A DNA stretch of 64,000 nt from Prasinococcaceae sp. CCMP 1430. Lineage: Eukaryota; Prasinodermophyta; Palmophyllophyceae; Prasinococcales; Prasinococcaceae. Positions 10,403-22,300 of this stretch are shown here, piece after piece (the first letter of the stretch is position 1; each line of letters opens with the position of its first letter). The position numbers and the translations under genes are program-made. The notes beneath the pieces were generated by a model. The model was not told the DNA's origin. It was given only the letters and a program-made list of their open reading frames with translations, and did not search any database. The DNA lies in assembly GCA_013416795.1 (NCBI GenBank), contig RQSC01000031.1:6757-70756 (forward strand), in the 5' to 3' direction.

Positions 10403-11895
10403 TCATTCGCCGTCCGACGAGAAGTCCTCCATGTCCAGCGGCGGAGGGAGGTTGCTGGCGACCGCGCCACTGCCTGAGGCACCCCGCGCGCCGGCTCCGT
10501 CATCACCGGCAGTCTCGCATGCCATCATCTCGGGGTACACGAGTGGTACCGACGCGTCTCCGTCCATCAGCGCGCGCGCGTTGGCCACGACGAAATGCAC
10601 GCACTGGAGCAGCGTCGAGCGTTCCTTGCGAATCTCGCTGGCAAGGAGGCGTTGCAACAAAGTGTAAGGGCGCGGCTTGCTCCCAGCCTGCTGACCTCGC
10701 CCGCCGTCGCGCCCGCCACGGCCGCGCCCGCGGCCGCTGAGTGCACGCGCGCCGCGCAGGGTGAGACGTCGTCAGTGGGCGCGCCGACACGCCCGCACGC
10801 GCAGGCACGCACGAAGCTTCGCGAGGGAGGGCGCGAGGGAGCGCGCGGACGCAGCAAGCCCGCGACGTACCCGTTGCCCCTGCCGCCTCGACCACCGCGG
10901 CCACCTCTCCCACCTCGACCCGCCAGTGGCTGGCGCTCGGTCGTGGCTGCAGTCGCCGTCGCGGGCAGCTCGCCCTCCTCCGATTCGGTCACCGGCGGAC
11001 CCGTCGGTGCCTCGCCCGGCGGCGCGTCACTGTCCGAGTCGGAGCCGTCGCTGCCGTACGAGCACAGCGCGGCCAGACCTGCCGGCTTCGCGGTCGTGTC
11101 GGCCTCCTTCTGCGCCCTTGCGCGTTTGTCGTCGGGCCCCGTCAGCTTCTGCTGCTGCTGGCGCTGCTCGAGCGCCCTATGCTTGTGTTTGCTCTGCTGC
11201 TTGTGTTCGCCACGCTCAGAGCGCTCGACCCATCGCACGAGATTGTCGTCCCCACCCCCGACGGCGATGCCCAGGGCGCGCTGCTGCTCGAAGACGCGCC
11301 GCAGCTGCTGCATGCGGCGGCGCTTGGCATCCGGGCCGGTGTCACCGCCGCCACTGCTGAGCGCGCCCGCGGCCTCGGCGGCTCGCGCCTCCGCCTTGCG
11401 CTTTGCCGCCGTCGCGGCGGTGGGGTAGTTGCGCTTCCTCTCGTCGCGCCACCTGGCGACCTCGACCGGGTCCTGGCGCGCCGCGAGCTTCTTGAGCGCC
11501 GCCGCCTCCGCATCGGTCCCGCCGCCGGCGCCCCGATGAGCGTTCTTGCGATGCTCTTTCAGCGCGTGGCCGCTCGCCTCGAACGTGCAGCCATCGACGC
11601 CGCACGGCTCGTGCGTGCGCACGTGCGACGTATACGCCTTGGCCGAGGTGAAGTCGCGGTCGCACGCGTCGCAGCGATGCGCCCGCTGCTGCTGCTGGCG
11701 CTGCTGCTGCTGGCCGTGCTGCCACTGCCGCTGGCCGTGCGCGTGCTGCTGCTGGTGTGCCGAGTACGCGTATGCGCCGCCGTACGCGCCCGCATGCGGC
11801 AGCCCGTGGTGCGCGGGGCCGGCGCCCGCTCCCGCATACACTCCATGCGCCTGCGCTCGCGGCGGCCGGTAGAGCGCCGCGAGCGCGGGCGCGCG
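10403..11895 (-). CDS. NUFIP1: NUFIP1-like C2H2 zinc-finger protein (5' end in gap)
   Basis: NUFIP1 is an RNA-binding assembly factor for box C/D snoRNPs. The frame is open from the N gap (11895) to a donor at 10871, then resumes at 10736 after a GTACGT...CTCAG intron (phase 2) and ends at 10403. A His/Gln-rich region is followed by one C2H2 finger (HRCDACDRDF...HVRTH). Then comes the family signature RWRDERKRNYPT, a coiled Gln-rich middle, an acidic SDGSDSDSDAPP patch, and RGG repeats that continue across the splice junction. The last part (PRPYTLLQRLLASEIRKERS) matches the NUFIP1 C-terminal helix. No ATG is visible before the gap, so the first residues are missing. It converges with the amidohydrolase, leaving 54 bp. 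Confidence 0.83.
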
Positions 11896-11951
11896 NNNNN
11901 NNNNNNNNNNNNNNNNNNNNNNNNNNNNNNNNNNNNNNNNNNNNNNNNNNN
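11896..11951. other. Assembly gap (56 N)
   Basis: A run of 56 undetermined bases that hides the 5' end of the NUFIP1-like gene and probably the shared promoter with the channel gene downstream. Confidence 0.99.
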
Positions 11952-12004
11952 CCCCGCCGCGCGGGCGCGCGGGCGCCCGCCGGCGTGGGCGTGGGTGCGG
12001 GCGC

Positions 12005-12013
12005 GCTTCTCTC

Positions 12014-12044
<31 letters not shown>

Positions 12045-12052
12045 GTCTGTCT
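12005..12052 (+). repeat. TCTG/TGTC microsatellite
   Basis: An imperfect tetranucleotide repeat of TGTC units sits just after the N gap. Such repeats probably explain the assembly break here. Confidence 0.85.
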
Positions 12053-12306
12053 TTCGCGCGGCCGCCCCCCGCGGCGGCCGCGGCCAGCGCGCCCGTGTGC
12101 AGCGCTTCGCTCTGTTGACCGCTGCCGTAGCTCAGGTCGGCACGCAGGCAGCGAGCGCCCCTCTGCCCTGGCAGAGAGGGGCAGCCGTGGTCCCTGAGGC
12201 GCGGGGCCCGCGGTGAGGATGGGGATTCTCCGGAAAAAGAAGGGCGGCAAGGCCAACGGTGACGCGGCGGGCGGCAGCAGTGCGGACGGCCCAGCGCTCG
12301 CTCCGG

Positions 12307-15300
12307 ATGGCGCCCGACGCGGCAAGCGAAAGTTCTCCATGGTGCGACGTTTGCAGCTTGTCGCGCGCTCTACTGCGCTCGCGCGCTCGCGCGCGAGCGC
12401 GCGTTGGCGCTGCCACTTGCTTGCACGCCGCGTGTCCAGCCGGCCGCCGTCGCGCCCCCGCAGGCGCCACAAAACATAGCCGCGCATGCACACGGCCTCT
12501 GCTGACAGCGTGCTCGCACCGTGCCCGGTGAAGGGCGACCACATCGCCCCCGACGAGGATGCTGCGATGGATTTCTACCGAGCCAACCACGCGTTCGTCA
12601 CAATCGACGGTGAACCGCAGCTGCTGCCCATGTGCATAGGCAACGCCGACCTGGGCGCGCACTTCGGCACAGGGGTCGCGTGCTACTTCCTCGCGCTGAA
12701 GTGGCTGCGCAACGCCATGTTGATCATGTTCCTGGTCAACCTGCCCGTCATCATCATCAACAACGCCGCCAAATATAAGTCGAGCATCTCCTTGGTGGTC
12801 GACGCCGCCAAGTGCGCCAGCGCGCAAATGGATGAAGCCACAGGTGCTGGTGACGGGTCCAACGAACCAGACGCAGAAGAAGAGGCAACAATTCTGGGCG
12901 ACTCCTCGGTGGATGATGCTGCCCTGCAGGACGCCTGTGAGACCGCCAACGGCACTAGCACGTACAGCGAGTTGATATCGACGGCGTTGGACACGTTCAC
13001 GCTCGAGAGCACCACCTTTGCGCTCTTCGACAGGCCAAACCCCAACGCAGTCATCCCGGAGTGCGCGGCGGAGGGAGTCGAGTGCCCCGAGATCGTTCAG
13101 TTTTTTGGCTACGAGGCCACCAAGGAGGACGTCCTGCTCGGCGCGGCGCTGCTCGACACCCTCGCGACCTTATTCTTCATCGTCCTCACGGCAGTGTTTG
13201 CAGCCAAGATTCGTTCGCTCGTCAAGAACGTCGACGAGGACGTCATCGAGATCGCCGACTACACGGTGTACGTCAAGGGGCTCCCGTCCAATGTGGCCGA
13301 CCCTGAGGAGGTGCGGTGCTTTTTCGAACTGAAGTTTGGCAAGGTTGCCGACGTTCAACTCGCCAAAGCAGACGGCCCACTGCTCAAACTTTACTTCTCG
13401 CGCGGGAAACTGAAGCTCAAGCTGGACCGCATGCTGGGCAAGTTGGCCGACAAGGGCAAGGACCCAACGCCCGCATGCGACAAACTGGCTGACAAGATTC
13501 AGAGGCTGGACGCGAGCATCACCAAGCTGCGCGCACAAAAGTCCTTCAAATGCGTTGGCGCATTCGTGACGTTTGAACGCGAGCACTCGTACATGCGCTG
13601 CCTGAAGCAGTCGCCGCGTGGGTATATTGCCCGCATGAAGCTCAAGCCAGAGCACAGATTCAGGGGCGAGCACACCTATGTGGTGACGCCTGCCGACGCC
13701 CCCACAAACATCCTGTACGAAAACCTTGATGTTGGGGAAAAGGAACGCCTCCTTCGCCGTTGCTTCACCAACGTGGTGTCGATTGGCCTTCTGCTGATCT
13801 CGTTTGCTGTCATATACGCCCTCACCGAGCTCCAGGACCAGCAGCAGGACACGCAGCTGCGGCTCCGCGCGTACTCACAGTACTACACCGGCACGCTCGG
13901 CTACGAGTGGAACGCCGACGAAGCGCAGGAGAACGCCGACTACTACAATGCGTGCCCGCAAGTCAAGGAGGTGAGCTCGTGCAGCGCACAAGCGCGGGCG
14001 GTCGCGCCTGCCCGCCTGTGATTTTCGTGTGAGAGCGCACCCGCCCGCGTGCGCGCATGCGCGCCCGACCAAGTCGGCTCCTGACATCGCCAGCGCATGC
14101 GCGCCCATGCGCGAGGCAAGGACTGTGAAGGCACCCTCGGTGCGGACGAGGCGCACTTCACCGCGGGCGTACTCTTTGAATTCCCCGAGAATCACGGGTT
14201 CCTGCGCGCATTCACACCGCAACGCGCAGCCAGCAGTCCGGACGCCACAGCGCTCGCGGACGACGAGCTTGCGATGCACCGCGATGATGCTCTCCTCACC
14301 CTCGTGTCCAACTACGAAGGCAGCCTCGCCGGCAAGGATGCCCTGGCAATGTGCTACGACTGTTACTGCAGAGATATCCTGACGAGCAACGGCACGAGCG
14401 TGCTGTTGAACGACCAGTACCGCACCGAGTGCTACAGCGTGTTGCAGAATGTGGTCAAGCAGATGCTCGCGACATATGGCGCGCTGGTGGGTGTGGTGGT
14501 CGTCAACGCGCTCTTGCGGGTGCTGCTACAGGCCATCGTGGCGATGGAGGGCCACGAGACCCAGAGCAAAGTACAGAGCTCCATTTTCATGAAGATCTTT
14601 GTAGCACAATTCGTCAACACGGCGATACTCACGCTCGTTATTAACGGGCACGTCGAGAGTGTGGTAACGCCTATTTCTGTTGGAACTGTGTCCGTCTTCG
14701 ACGGCACGTACCCCGACTTCAACAAGGAATGGTACAAGACGGTCGGCATCCAGACGCTGCTGACGCTTTTGATCACTGGCCTCCTTCACGTGTTTGCTTC
14801 GCTCGGGGTGGCCTTCCTGGCGGTGATGAAGCGCTCCTTCTGCGTTCGGAGGAAGTACTTCACACAGCTCGAGATGAATGAGGCGCACCTTGGCCCGGAG
14901 TACCGCTTCGCCGTGAAGGTGAGGACCGCGCTGGACGCCAGGAGCGAGGGTCAGTATGGGCCCTCGTGCGCCCGCCCGTCGCTTTGAGTCGTACGCGGGC
15001 GCCCACGTCGTTACGTGCGAGCTAACACGTGTGCCTGCATGCGCACACGCCGTCTCGTGAATCCCTCACTCCGCAGCATGCTCAGATGGCACTCCTTCTG
15101 ATGCTCACTATGACTTACTCGAGTGGAATGCCACTCATGTACTTTTTTGCATTCATTGGGTTTGGCCTGGCGTCATGGGCCGAGCGCGCGTGTCTCTTCC
15201 GCACCTGCAGAATGCCGCCACGATATGGCGAAGAATCGGCCAAGTTGGTGGTGGGCATGATGATGACAAGCGCGATGTGGCACATGTCATTCGGCGTGTG

Positions 15301-16372
15301 GATGCACTCGTACTTCGAGACTAGGCGCGTCGACGAGGTGGCAGGGTCGCTCACGGAGAGTCTGGGCATCGGGACCGGCGTGGCCGACACGGTCAACTCG
15401 CTTTCGCAGTATCGCGAGAGCCTGGGCATTGAATTGGACAGGGAGGCAGCGGAAGTCACCCTCGATAAGATGATCGGGCGCGCGTTGCAAGTCAATGGCT
15501 TCCCGCTCTTCTTGTTGCTTCTTTTGTTTGTCGTGCTGCGTTTCGTGCTGGTGGAGCTCGTGTTCGGCACGCTGGGCGTTTTGCTCCGCCGAGTGGTGTG
15601 CTTCTGTAAGGAGCAGGAAGCCGAGGAGGTTGATTACGAGGGCTTGCCGCCCTTCTCTGAGGCCAAGGCAGGCGGCAAGACCCATGGTCTGGCCACGTAC
15701 GACTTGCGGGAGCATCCCAAATACAAGGCAGCTTTCTACGAGACGACCGAGGACGTCATAGAAAAAGAGGGTGACGTGGGCCTCGACGAACTCACCAACC
15801 TGATCACATCAAGTGCGTGCGCATGCGCGCGCGAAGCGCTACCCTGCACGCGCGGCCTTTGTTTCTGCTGGCATTGGCGTCTGCACATTGGATGCCTGCT
15901 CATTGTGCGCCTTCCTGCATGCGTGCGTGCGCGTGCTCTTGGCATGATTAGCGCACATGCTCGCGATGCTGACTGCCTCGTGCGATTTCCGCCTGCAGGC
16001 CAGCCACGTGCCGGCGGGCCGGGCAACGGGCGTGGGCGGGGTCCAGGGGCCTTTGGCATGGGCAGCGGTGGCGGTGGCGGTGGCATGGGCATGGGCATGG
16101 GGATGGGCATGGGCATGGGCGCACTAGATGCGCCTCACGGCATGCACATGGGCGATTACGACGGCGGCTACAACGGCGAATACGACGACGGCTATGGTGC
16201 GCATGGCGGTCGAGGTGGTGGTAGGGGCCGGGGCAGAGGCCGTGGTCGCGGCCGTGGACGAGGGCGCGGTAGGGGGCGCGGTCGCGGGCGTCAGAGGCCT
16301 GCGGTTCCTTTCAACGGCTGGGGCGACCGACGAGACGCGTACGCGCCGTACCCATACGACGGGTACGAGTGA
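12307..16372 (+). CDS. OSCA/TMEM63-like membrane channel with RGG tail
   Basis: A predicted Ca2+-permeable, osmo- or mechanosensitive channel of the DUF221 superfamily (about 1,143 residues). Proposed exons: 12307-12341, 12509-13970, 14094-14918, 15077-15812, 15999-16372; each junction keeps phase. After the first membrane segments comes the cytosolic domain typical of the family (DYTVYVKGLPSNVAD ... FVTFEREHSYMRCL), then a multi-helix pore region (VVKQMLATYGALVGVVVVNA, TVGIQTLLTLLITGLLHVFA, MPLMYFFAFIGFGLASWAE). The last exon is odd: a (GM)n run then about 15 GR/RG dipeptides (16210-16300), like an RNA-binding RGG box. The N-terminus is uncertain: ATG 12307 joins exon 2 in phase 2, while ATG 12486 would need no splice. 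The acceptor at 14093 could instead be 14120. Confidence 0.82.
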
Positions 16373-16810
16373 TCGCCATGTTCGCGCTCGCGCAGGTATT
16401 CATTTGAATTTCTCTGAATAACGAAAATGTTGTACGCGGGCGCGATTGGCGCGAGGCAGGCGCGCAAGCCGGTGGAGATGGGCTGGGCATTCGGCTAGAC
16501 GTCTGGGACGCTGCCTAGCTCAAGATGCTTCGAAGTACTTCGGTGGGGAACACTGGGGATTGGTGGGTGAAGTTTGGGGCTGCGGGTGGGGTGGGTTCGG
16601 CGCGCCGTCCGCGGCGCGCGCGCGCGGGGTGGGGGGGGGTGGGGGGGGGGGCACCCAACCCCCGTCTGCGTCACCTATGGTACTTACGAGGCGGGAGCGC
16701 CGGCTCGTTGGTCGCGGGCCGGTGACGCTAGCGGCACGCCGCGCACGCACACACTTTCCTGGCCTCTTTGCGGGTCAGATTCAGGGCGTGACCGAGGTGA
16801 TCGGCCGGTT
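16373..16810. other. Convergent intergenic spacer with poly-G
   Basis: It separates the 3' ends of the channel and permease genes. A GGGGTGGGGGGGG block (16627-16650) could form a G-quadruplex. TGAATTTCTCTGAATAACG near 16405 looks like 3' UTR sequence. No gene is seen. Confidence 0.45.
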
Positions 16811-19029
16811 CTACGCACGTGCCTCGACCACCTTCTCAGCCGCCACAGGCTTGCCCAGATCCTCGTCCTTGTCGTCGGCGATGATCTTGGGATCCTTCGG
16901 GAGGATGAGGTTGAGGAACATCGCCAAGAAGGTGCCGATGCAGTAGGGAGTGTTCAGGAAGATCAGCACGCCGCTGCGCCAGGCCTTCTCGGCTTTGCTG
17001 CAGTCGGTGCACGGCCAGAAGTTCGCGGTGAAGGCGCTCGCGCGGAAGTCGCCGAACATGTAGGGCACGATGGCCACGCCCATGCCAACGCCCATCGCCA
17101 CGGCCAGGATGAAGCGGTTGCGGCGGCTTTCCAGGTCGGCGCTGGACACGACGCGCAGGCCCGAGACGAAGACGTTGCAGACGAGGAAGGTGGTCATTCC
17201 ACCGAGGACTGCCGAGGGGATGCTCGAGATGACGCCGGAGATTTTGGCGATGATGCCCATGAAGATGAGCCAGCCGCCGCAGGCGATGCCCGCGTGGCGC
17301 GAGGCGCACTTGGTGAGGGCGATCACGCCGTTGTTCTGCGAGAAGGTCGTGTTGGGCATGCTGGTGGCGATAGCGGAGAAGAAGGAGCAGATGCCGTCCG
17401 ACAGGAGACCACCCTGGATGGACTTTCCGTAGTTCTCGGTGTCCAACTCGAGGCTCGAGCTCTCGTACGTGGCGCGGATGTCGCCGATGGACTCGACCGT
17501 GGTCACCACGAAGCAGATGAGCAGCGGGAACACAGCGGGCCCGTAGAAGCCAAGCTTGAAATTTTTCACCCACAGGAAGGTAATGTCCTCGGCGGAGTCA
17601 ATATTTGCAGACGTCACGTAGCGGTCGCAGACCTCGATGACCTCGCCGTCGTCGTTGGTCGTGTCGTAGCAGTGGCGCGAGACGCCCGCGACAAAGTAGC
17701 CGAAGAGCAGCGCGATGACCACGTTACAGTTCTTCATGAAGGGCGAGCCGAAGAGCTCGATGATCACCAGCATGCACATGACGGAGAATCCCAGCCCGAC
17801 GAGCTGGGCCGAGCCGAAGCCGAGCGAGGTCTCGCCTGAGGCGCACATGGGGCTAGGGACGGGGCTGAAGGCGGCGTCGGCGAGCTGCCCGTGCTGCTTC
17901 CACGCCATGTCGGCGCACACGGCGCCGCCTCCCCAGTACTTCATGCCCGTGCCCGTGAGCGAGACGCCGATGAGCATGACCGTGATGCCCGACACGATGG
18001 GCGGGAAGGCCTTCTTGAGCTGGAGGGGGGGGATGAAGCTGAGGAAGATCTCCAGGAACGCGCACACCATCACCGTGCCGAGCATCCTGCCGTAGGCGTC
18101 CATGCCCGAGTCGCCGTCGGCCTTCATCTGCCCGATGGCGGCTTGGAAGACGGGCAGGAAGGTGAAGCTGGTGCCCACCACGCTGAGCACGCCCGTACCG
18201 AGCTTGAAGCCCCCGGGCAGCGGGATCTGCACGCAGTTCACGATGGTGCACAGCCCCGACACGATGAGGCTCGCCGCAATGGCGTACTCGTGGAGGTCCG
18301 TGCGCGCGAACGGGAAGCCGTCCACCGAGAACTTCATCACCACCAGGGGCGGAGTAATCAGGCCGCCCAGCCTGTGATGATCAGCGGGTGGGTTTGGGCG
18401 CGCGCGGGGGTACGATGTGTGGGTGGGTGGGTGTGGTGGTGTGGTTGTGGTGGTGGGGATCAGGGGAAATGCGGGTGGGTTGGTGAGGGGGGGGGGGGCG
18501 AGGCGGCGCCGCGGCGAGGAGCGCCGTGGCGAGGAGCGCGTCAGCGAGCGCGTCAGCGGCCAGCCCTCCGGAGCGCGCGAGCGTCGCGCCCGCACGCGGT
18601 GCCACGGGCCGAGCGCCCATGCGCGCTGGGCCGCGGGCGCGAGCAATCGAACGCGCGAACGAGCGTGCGCGCGCGCGCGCGCGCGCGCGCGCGAACGACG
18701 CACATTGCGAAGGCGTGCTGCAGGCCCATCAGCAGGGCGAGGAAGACGGGCATGGCCTTGTTGGCGCCGAAGAAGGTCATCGTGCGCTCCGTCCGCGACC
18801 ACGGGACGCTGGGCATGAACAGCTTTGCGCGCGCGAAAGAGAGGGAGAGTCAGCCACGCGTCACCGCGCGCGCCCGCGAGCGAGCGAGCGCCCGCGAGCG
18901 CAGGCGAGCGCAGGCGAGCGCGGGCGAGCGCGCAGCCCCCTCCCCCCCAGCGGGCCGCGCCCGCGCGTGCTTGCGCACACGCACCGCCCCGTAGTCATAC
19001 TTGCCGAACCACTCGATGGGCTTCGCCAT
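16811..19029 (-). CDS. Nucleobase:cation symporter (NAT/NCS2), xanthine-urate type
   Basis: A plasma-membrane purine permease of the nucleobase-ascorbate transporter family, most like fungal UapA/UapC. Exons are 19029-18985, 18822-18704 and 18371-16811 (574 residues). The splices are phase-consistent (GCG/GTGCGT, CTTTCGCGCGCGCAAAG, AAT/GTGCGT, CACAG) and restore MGLQHAFAMLGGLITPPLVV across the second junction. The NAT signature motif QNNGVIALTKCASR lies in the transporter core, and the motif Q-H in GLQHAFAM is present. About 12-14 hydrophobic segments follow. The first exon is only 15 codons (MAKPIEWFGKYDYGA). The two N-terminal introns hold CG dinucleotide runs and poly-G. The acceptor of exon 2 is AAG, not CAG, but has a strong pyrimidine tract. 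Confidence 0.92.
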
Positions 19030-19157
19030 GGTGGAGGTCGCAGGCGCCGCGCGCCTCCTGGGGAGCCGGCCGGAGCGCCGCGTGCGCTGTGTGCCGCGCC
19101 GACCCCTCGCCCCGCTCCGCAATTCGCGCGCGCGCCACGCGCGCGCACGCGCCGCAC

Positions 19158-19418
19158 CTTCAACACGGCCTCTCTGAGTCTCAAAACATGGTACACGGCG
19201 CCCTCGGCGCCCTCGGAGCCCTCGGCGCCCTCGGAGCCCTCGGAGCCCTCGCCCTCGCCCTCATCCCCCCCCTCGCCCCCGCCGGCCCCGCGGGCGCCGC
19301 CGAGGCGCCCCGCGCCGTCGCGCTCCCACACCTGCACCGAGCCGAGGAAGTCGTTGGCGACGACGCGCGCGTCGCCGGCGAAGGCCGCGCCGTAAAAGCC
19401 CTGCAGGTTGGCGACCAC
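19158..19418 (-). CDS. Orphan WD-repeat exon resembling ELP2
   Basis: An 87-codon segment between GCGCAG and AAG/GTGCGG, phase 0 at both ends. It begins VVANLQGFYGAAFAGDARVV and continues NDFLGSVQVWERDG, matching the blade of Elongator subunit 2 that reads GGNTLGFYxxxFxxDGxxxxAHxxxGAxHLW. An acidic Gly/Glu/Ser repeat follows, then AVYHVLRLREAVLK. No other exon of this gene could be found on either side, and the permease start codon lies only 129 bp downstream on the same strand. It may be a gene fragment, a misassembled exon or a pseudogene. Confidence 0.45.
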
Positions 19419-19512
19419 CTGCGCGCGCGGGCGCGCGGGCGCGTGTGTGTGAGCGTGCGCACATGCGCGAGCGTTGACGCGCGAGCGCACACACACGCAC
19501 ACGCACATGCAA

Positions 19513-19619
<107 letters not shown>

Positions 19620-20344
19620 AACGCACACGCTCGCACACGCACACGCACGCGCACGCGCTCGCCAACCGCCAACCGCCAACCGCCACGCTCGCTCGCTCGC
19701 TCGCTCGCTCGCTCGCTCGCGCGCGCGCGCGGCGGTTGGGGCGCGGTGGACTGCGCGCAGCACCCTTCCGACGGCCCGCGCGCGCGCGCGCGCGCGGGGG
19801 AACGCGAAACGCTCCCGCAAAGGTGGACGCGCGGATTCGCGGGTCGGATCCGCGAAAACGCGCGCGCGAACGAAAATTCGCGGCCGGGCGAACGAACGAA
19901 CGCTCGCCCGCGGAAGGAACGAACGCGCGCGCGCGCGTCGCCGTCCCCCGCGAAACGACCGCCGCGGCCGAACCGCCGAACCGCGAAACGACCTTTGCGC
20001 AACCCAAGGGGCGCGCCCCTTACGATCTGACGAGCCACAACGAACCCACCACCCAACGGAATCGGCCAGATGAAACTGCAACGCGGAGTCGTAGGGCGAC
20101 GCCCACCAACGAGGCGGAAGGCATGCACAGACAGAGTGGCGAGACCACGCGTTCGAAAAATCGCTTCGCGCCCTCTCCACGGCTGGACTGGCGGTGGCTG
20201 GACTGGACGGGCTGGCGGCATGGCCGATCGCAACGGCGCCGCCTCTGCGCATCGCGCGCGATATTTGGGGATGTGTGTGCCGCGTCAGCGCTCGCTCGCG
20301 CGCTCGTCGGTCGGTCGGTCGATCGATACATCCAACCGACCAAC

Positions 20345-20489
20345 CAATCGCCACTCTCCTCTCTCTCTGCCTCCTGTCCGTCCGTCTGCCTGTCTCTGTC
20401 TGTCTCTGTCCTCTGTCTGCTCTGTCCGTCCGTCTGTCTGTCTGTCTGTCTGTCCATCTGTCAGTCCGTGTCTGTCTGTCTGTCTGTCG

Positions 20490-20523
<34 letters not shown>

Positions 20524-20560
20524 CCGTGTGTCCGTCTGTCTGTCTGTCTGCCTGCCCGTG
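20345..20560. repeat. TCTG/TCCG tetranucleotide array
   Basis: About 215 bp of imperfect CTGT and CCGT units. Every reading frame is open or nearly so, which creates spurious Ser/Val/Cys-rich ORFs. Confidence 0.9.
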
Positions 20561-21167
20561 CCCGCGGCCGACGCGGCGGGGTGCACCCCGAATTTGATCC
20601 ACGCCAGGCGCGGTCGAAGTCGAGCGAGTCGCGGCTGGCTGGCTGGCTGGCGTGCATCCTGATGGGCGGCTGGCTGGAGCCGACCGAAAAGGTCGATCGA
20701 AACAGGCCTCGCGAAAAACAGGCACATGGGAATTCGTCCGGAAATTCCATCAGAAATTCCCCACAAAAAAATGGCAGGGCGTTGTTGGTATCGCGCGGTC
20801 GGTCTGCGGGAAGGCGCGGCGCGCGGCGCGCGGGCCGGGCCGGTGCGCGCCAGCGACAGGGAGAGAGAGAGAGAGAGAGCGGCTCGCCAGCCAGCCGGCT
20901 GCGGGAGGGGAGCCGAGAGGGGACAAGGCGCCTGCCCAGGTGGCGACCCGCCCCAAGCCAGCGGCGCGCGGGGCGACGTGAGTCGGTGGCGCGGCGCGGA
21001 CCGGGCCGCGGGCCGGACGGCCACGCTGCCGCGCGTGCCCGCGACTCGCCTGCTGCGCGGGGGCTGGGCCGCGCGCCGCCGCGCAGCGCGGTCCGGTCGC
21101 AGCTACAGGTCTCGTCATTTAACTAAGGGAGATCGCAGACGCGCCCGCAGCCCAGCGCCTCCGCCCA

Positions 21168-22082
21168 CTAGAGTGGCGCGAAGAACGCCAGCAGGCCGTA
21201 CTCGCAGTAGAAGATCTTCCATATGAAGGCGTAGAACCTCTTGATGGCCTCCTGGCTCCAGTCGGCGGCCCGCAGGTTGGCCACGGCGGCGGCGATGAAG
21301 CCGCAGATCGCCAGGTGCCACGTCGACATCCAGCCGTGGAAGGCGCCGGGCAGCACGTACGGCAGCGCCGCGGCGCCGCCGTAGAGGGCGAGCAGCATGC
21401 CCGCGGCGATGTAGGACATGCGGGCCGCCCCTAGCCGCACGGCGAAGGACTCGATGCCCGCCCGCTTGTCGCCCTCGATGTCGGGGAGATCCTTCGAGAT
21501 GGCGATGACCGTCGCGAAGGACGTGACGAAGGTGGTGGCGAAGAGGATCGTGGGGCTCCACACGAAGGGCAGGCCCATCGCAGCGCGCGCGGCGCAGTAC
21601 ACGCCGAAGTTGAGCAAGAAGCCGCGCACGGTCGCGATGATCATGAACGCCAGCACCGGGAAGCGCTTGAGATAGAAGGGCGGCACCGAGTACACGGTGC
21701 CCAGCGCCAGGCCGAAGGCGTACAGCCCGGAGATGACCGGGCCGAAGTTGACGTGCGCCAGCATGAGGCCGGCGGCGGCGAGCGCGGCGCACAGCACCCA
21801 GGCGGTCGCCTTGCTGAGCTCCCCGGCCGCGATGGGGAGGAAGGGCTTGTTGACCTTGTCAATCTCCACGTCGTATATCTGGTTGATGCCGACGATGTAC
21901 CCGTTCCCGCAGAGCAGGCAGAGCACGCCGAGCGCCGCGCGCGGCAGCAGCGAGCTCACGTCGGCGAGCGCCGCGGGGTTCTCGAGCACCGCGCGCAGCG
22001 TGACCGCGCTGCTCCCCAGGATGGTGCCGCGAATGGTGTGCGGCCTGAGGAACTTCCAAAAGGCCGCGCGGAAGCGCTCCAT
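21168..22082 (-). CDS. HST: Homogentisate solanesyltransferase (plastoquinone biosynthesis)
   Basis: A UbiA-family prenyltransferase that joins homogentisate to solanesyl diphosphate in the plastid envelope, committing it to plastoquinone-9. From the ATG at 22082 it has 304 residues. FWKFLRPHTIRGTILGSSAV and GNGYIVGINQIYDVEIDKVN hold the first Asp-rich prenyl-diphosphate site (NQxxDxxxD), followed by KPFLPIAAG. KDLPDIEGDKRAGI is the second (DxxDxxGD). TVYSVPPFYLKRFP and ATVRGFLLNFGVY favour HST over the tocopherol enzyme. The C-terminus FIWKIFYCEYGLLAF is typical. The ATG is right at the domain start, so a transit peptide must come from upstream sequence. The frame is open to about 22325 with Arg/Ala-rich residues but no ATG, and a 5' exon may be missing. 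Confidence 0.9.
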   Translation of the reverse strand: MERFRAAFWKFLRPHTIRGTILGSSAVTLRAVLENPAALADVSSLLPRAALGVLCLLCGNGYIVGINQIYDVEIDKVNKPFLPIAAGELSKATAWVLCAALAAAGLMLAHVNFGPVISGLYAFGLALGTVYSVPPFYLKRFPVLAFMIIATVRGFLLNFGVYCAARAAMGLPFVWSPTILFATTFVTSFATVIAISKDLPDIEGDKRAGIESFAVRLGAARMSYIAAGMLLALYGGAAALPYVLPGAFHGWMSTWHLAICGFIAAAVANLRAADWSQEAIKRFYAFIWKIFYCEYGLLAFFAPL

Positions 22083-22300
22083 CCCCTGCACGTCCGCCCC
22101 GAGCACGCGACCGCCCTCCACGCCGCCGCGGTTGGCGTCGGCGCCCGCGGCGGCGGCGCACGTCGGTGTCCTCGCCCTCGCTCCCGCCCTCACCCTCGCC
22201 GTGCCGCGCGCGCGCGCACAGCGGCGTGTGGCGGCGCGCCGTCGCTGCGCACTGCCTCGAATCTTATCCGGCTCCCGCGGCGCACGGGCCGCGCTGCTGG

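Noticed and set aside
11179-12216. Plus-strand Leu/Ala-rich ORF opposite the NUFIP1-like gene
   Set aside because: It is the antisense of Gln- and His-rich coding sequence and crosses the N gap.
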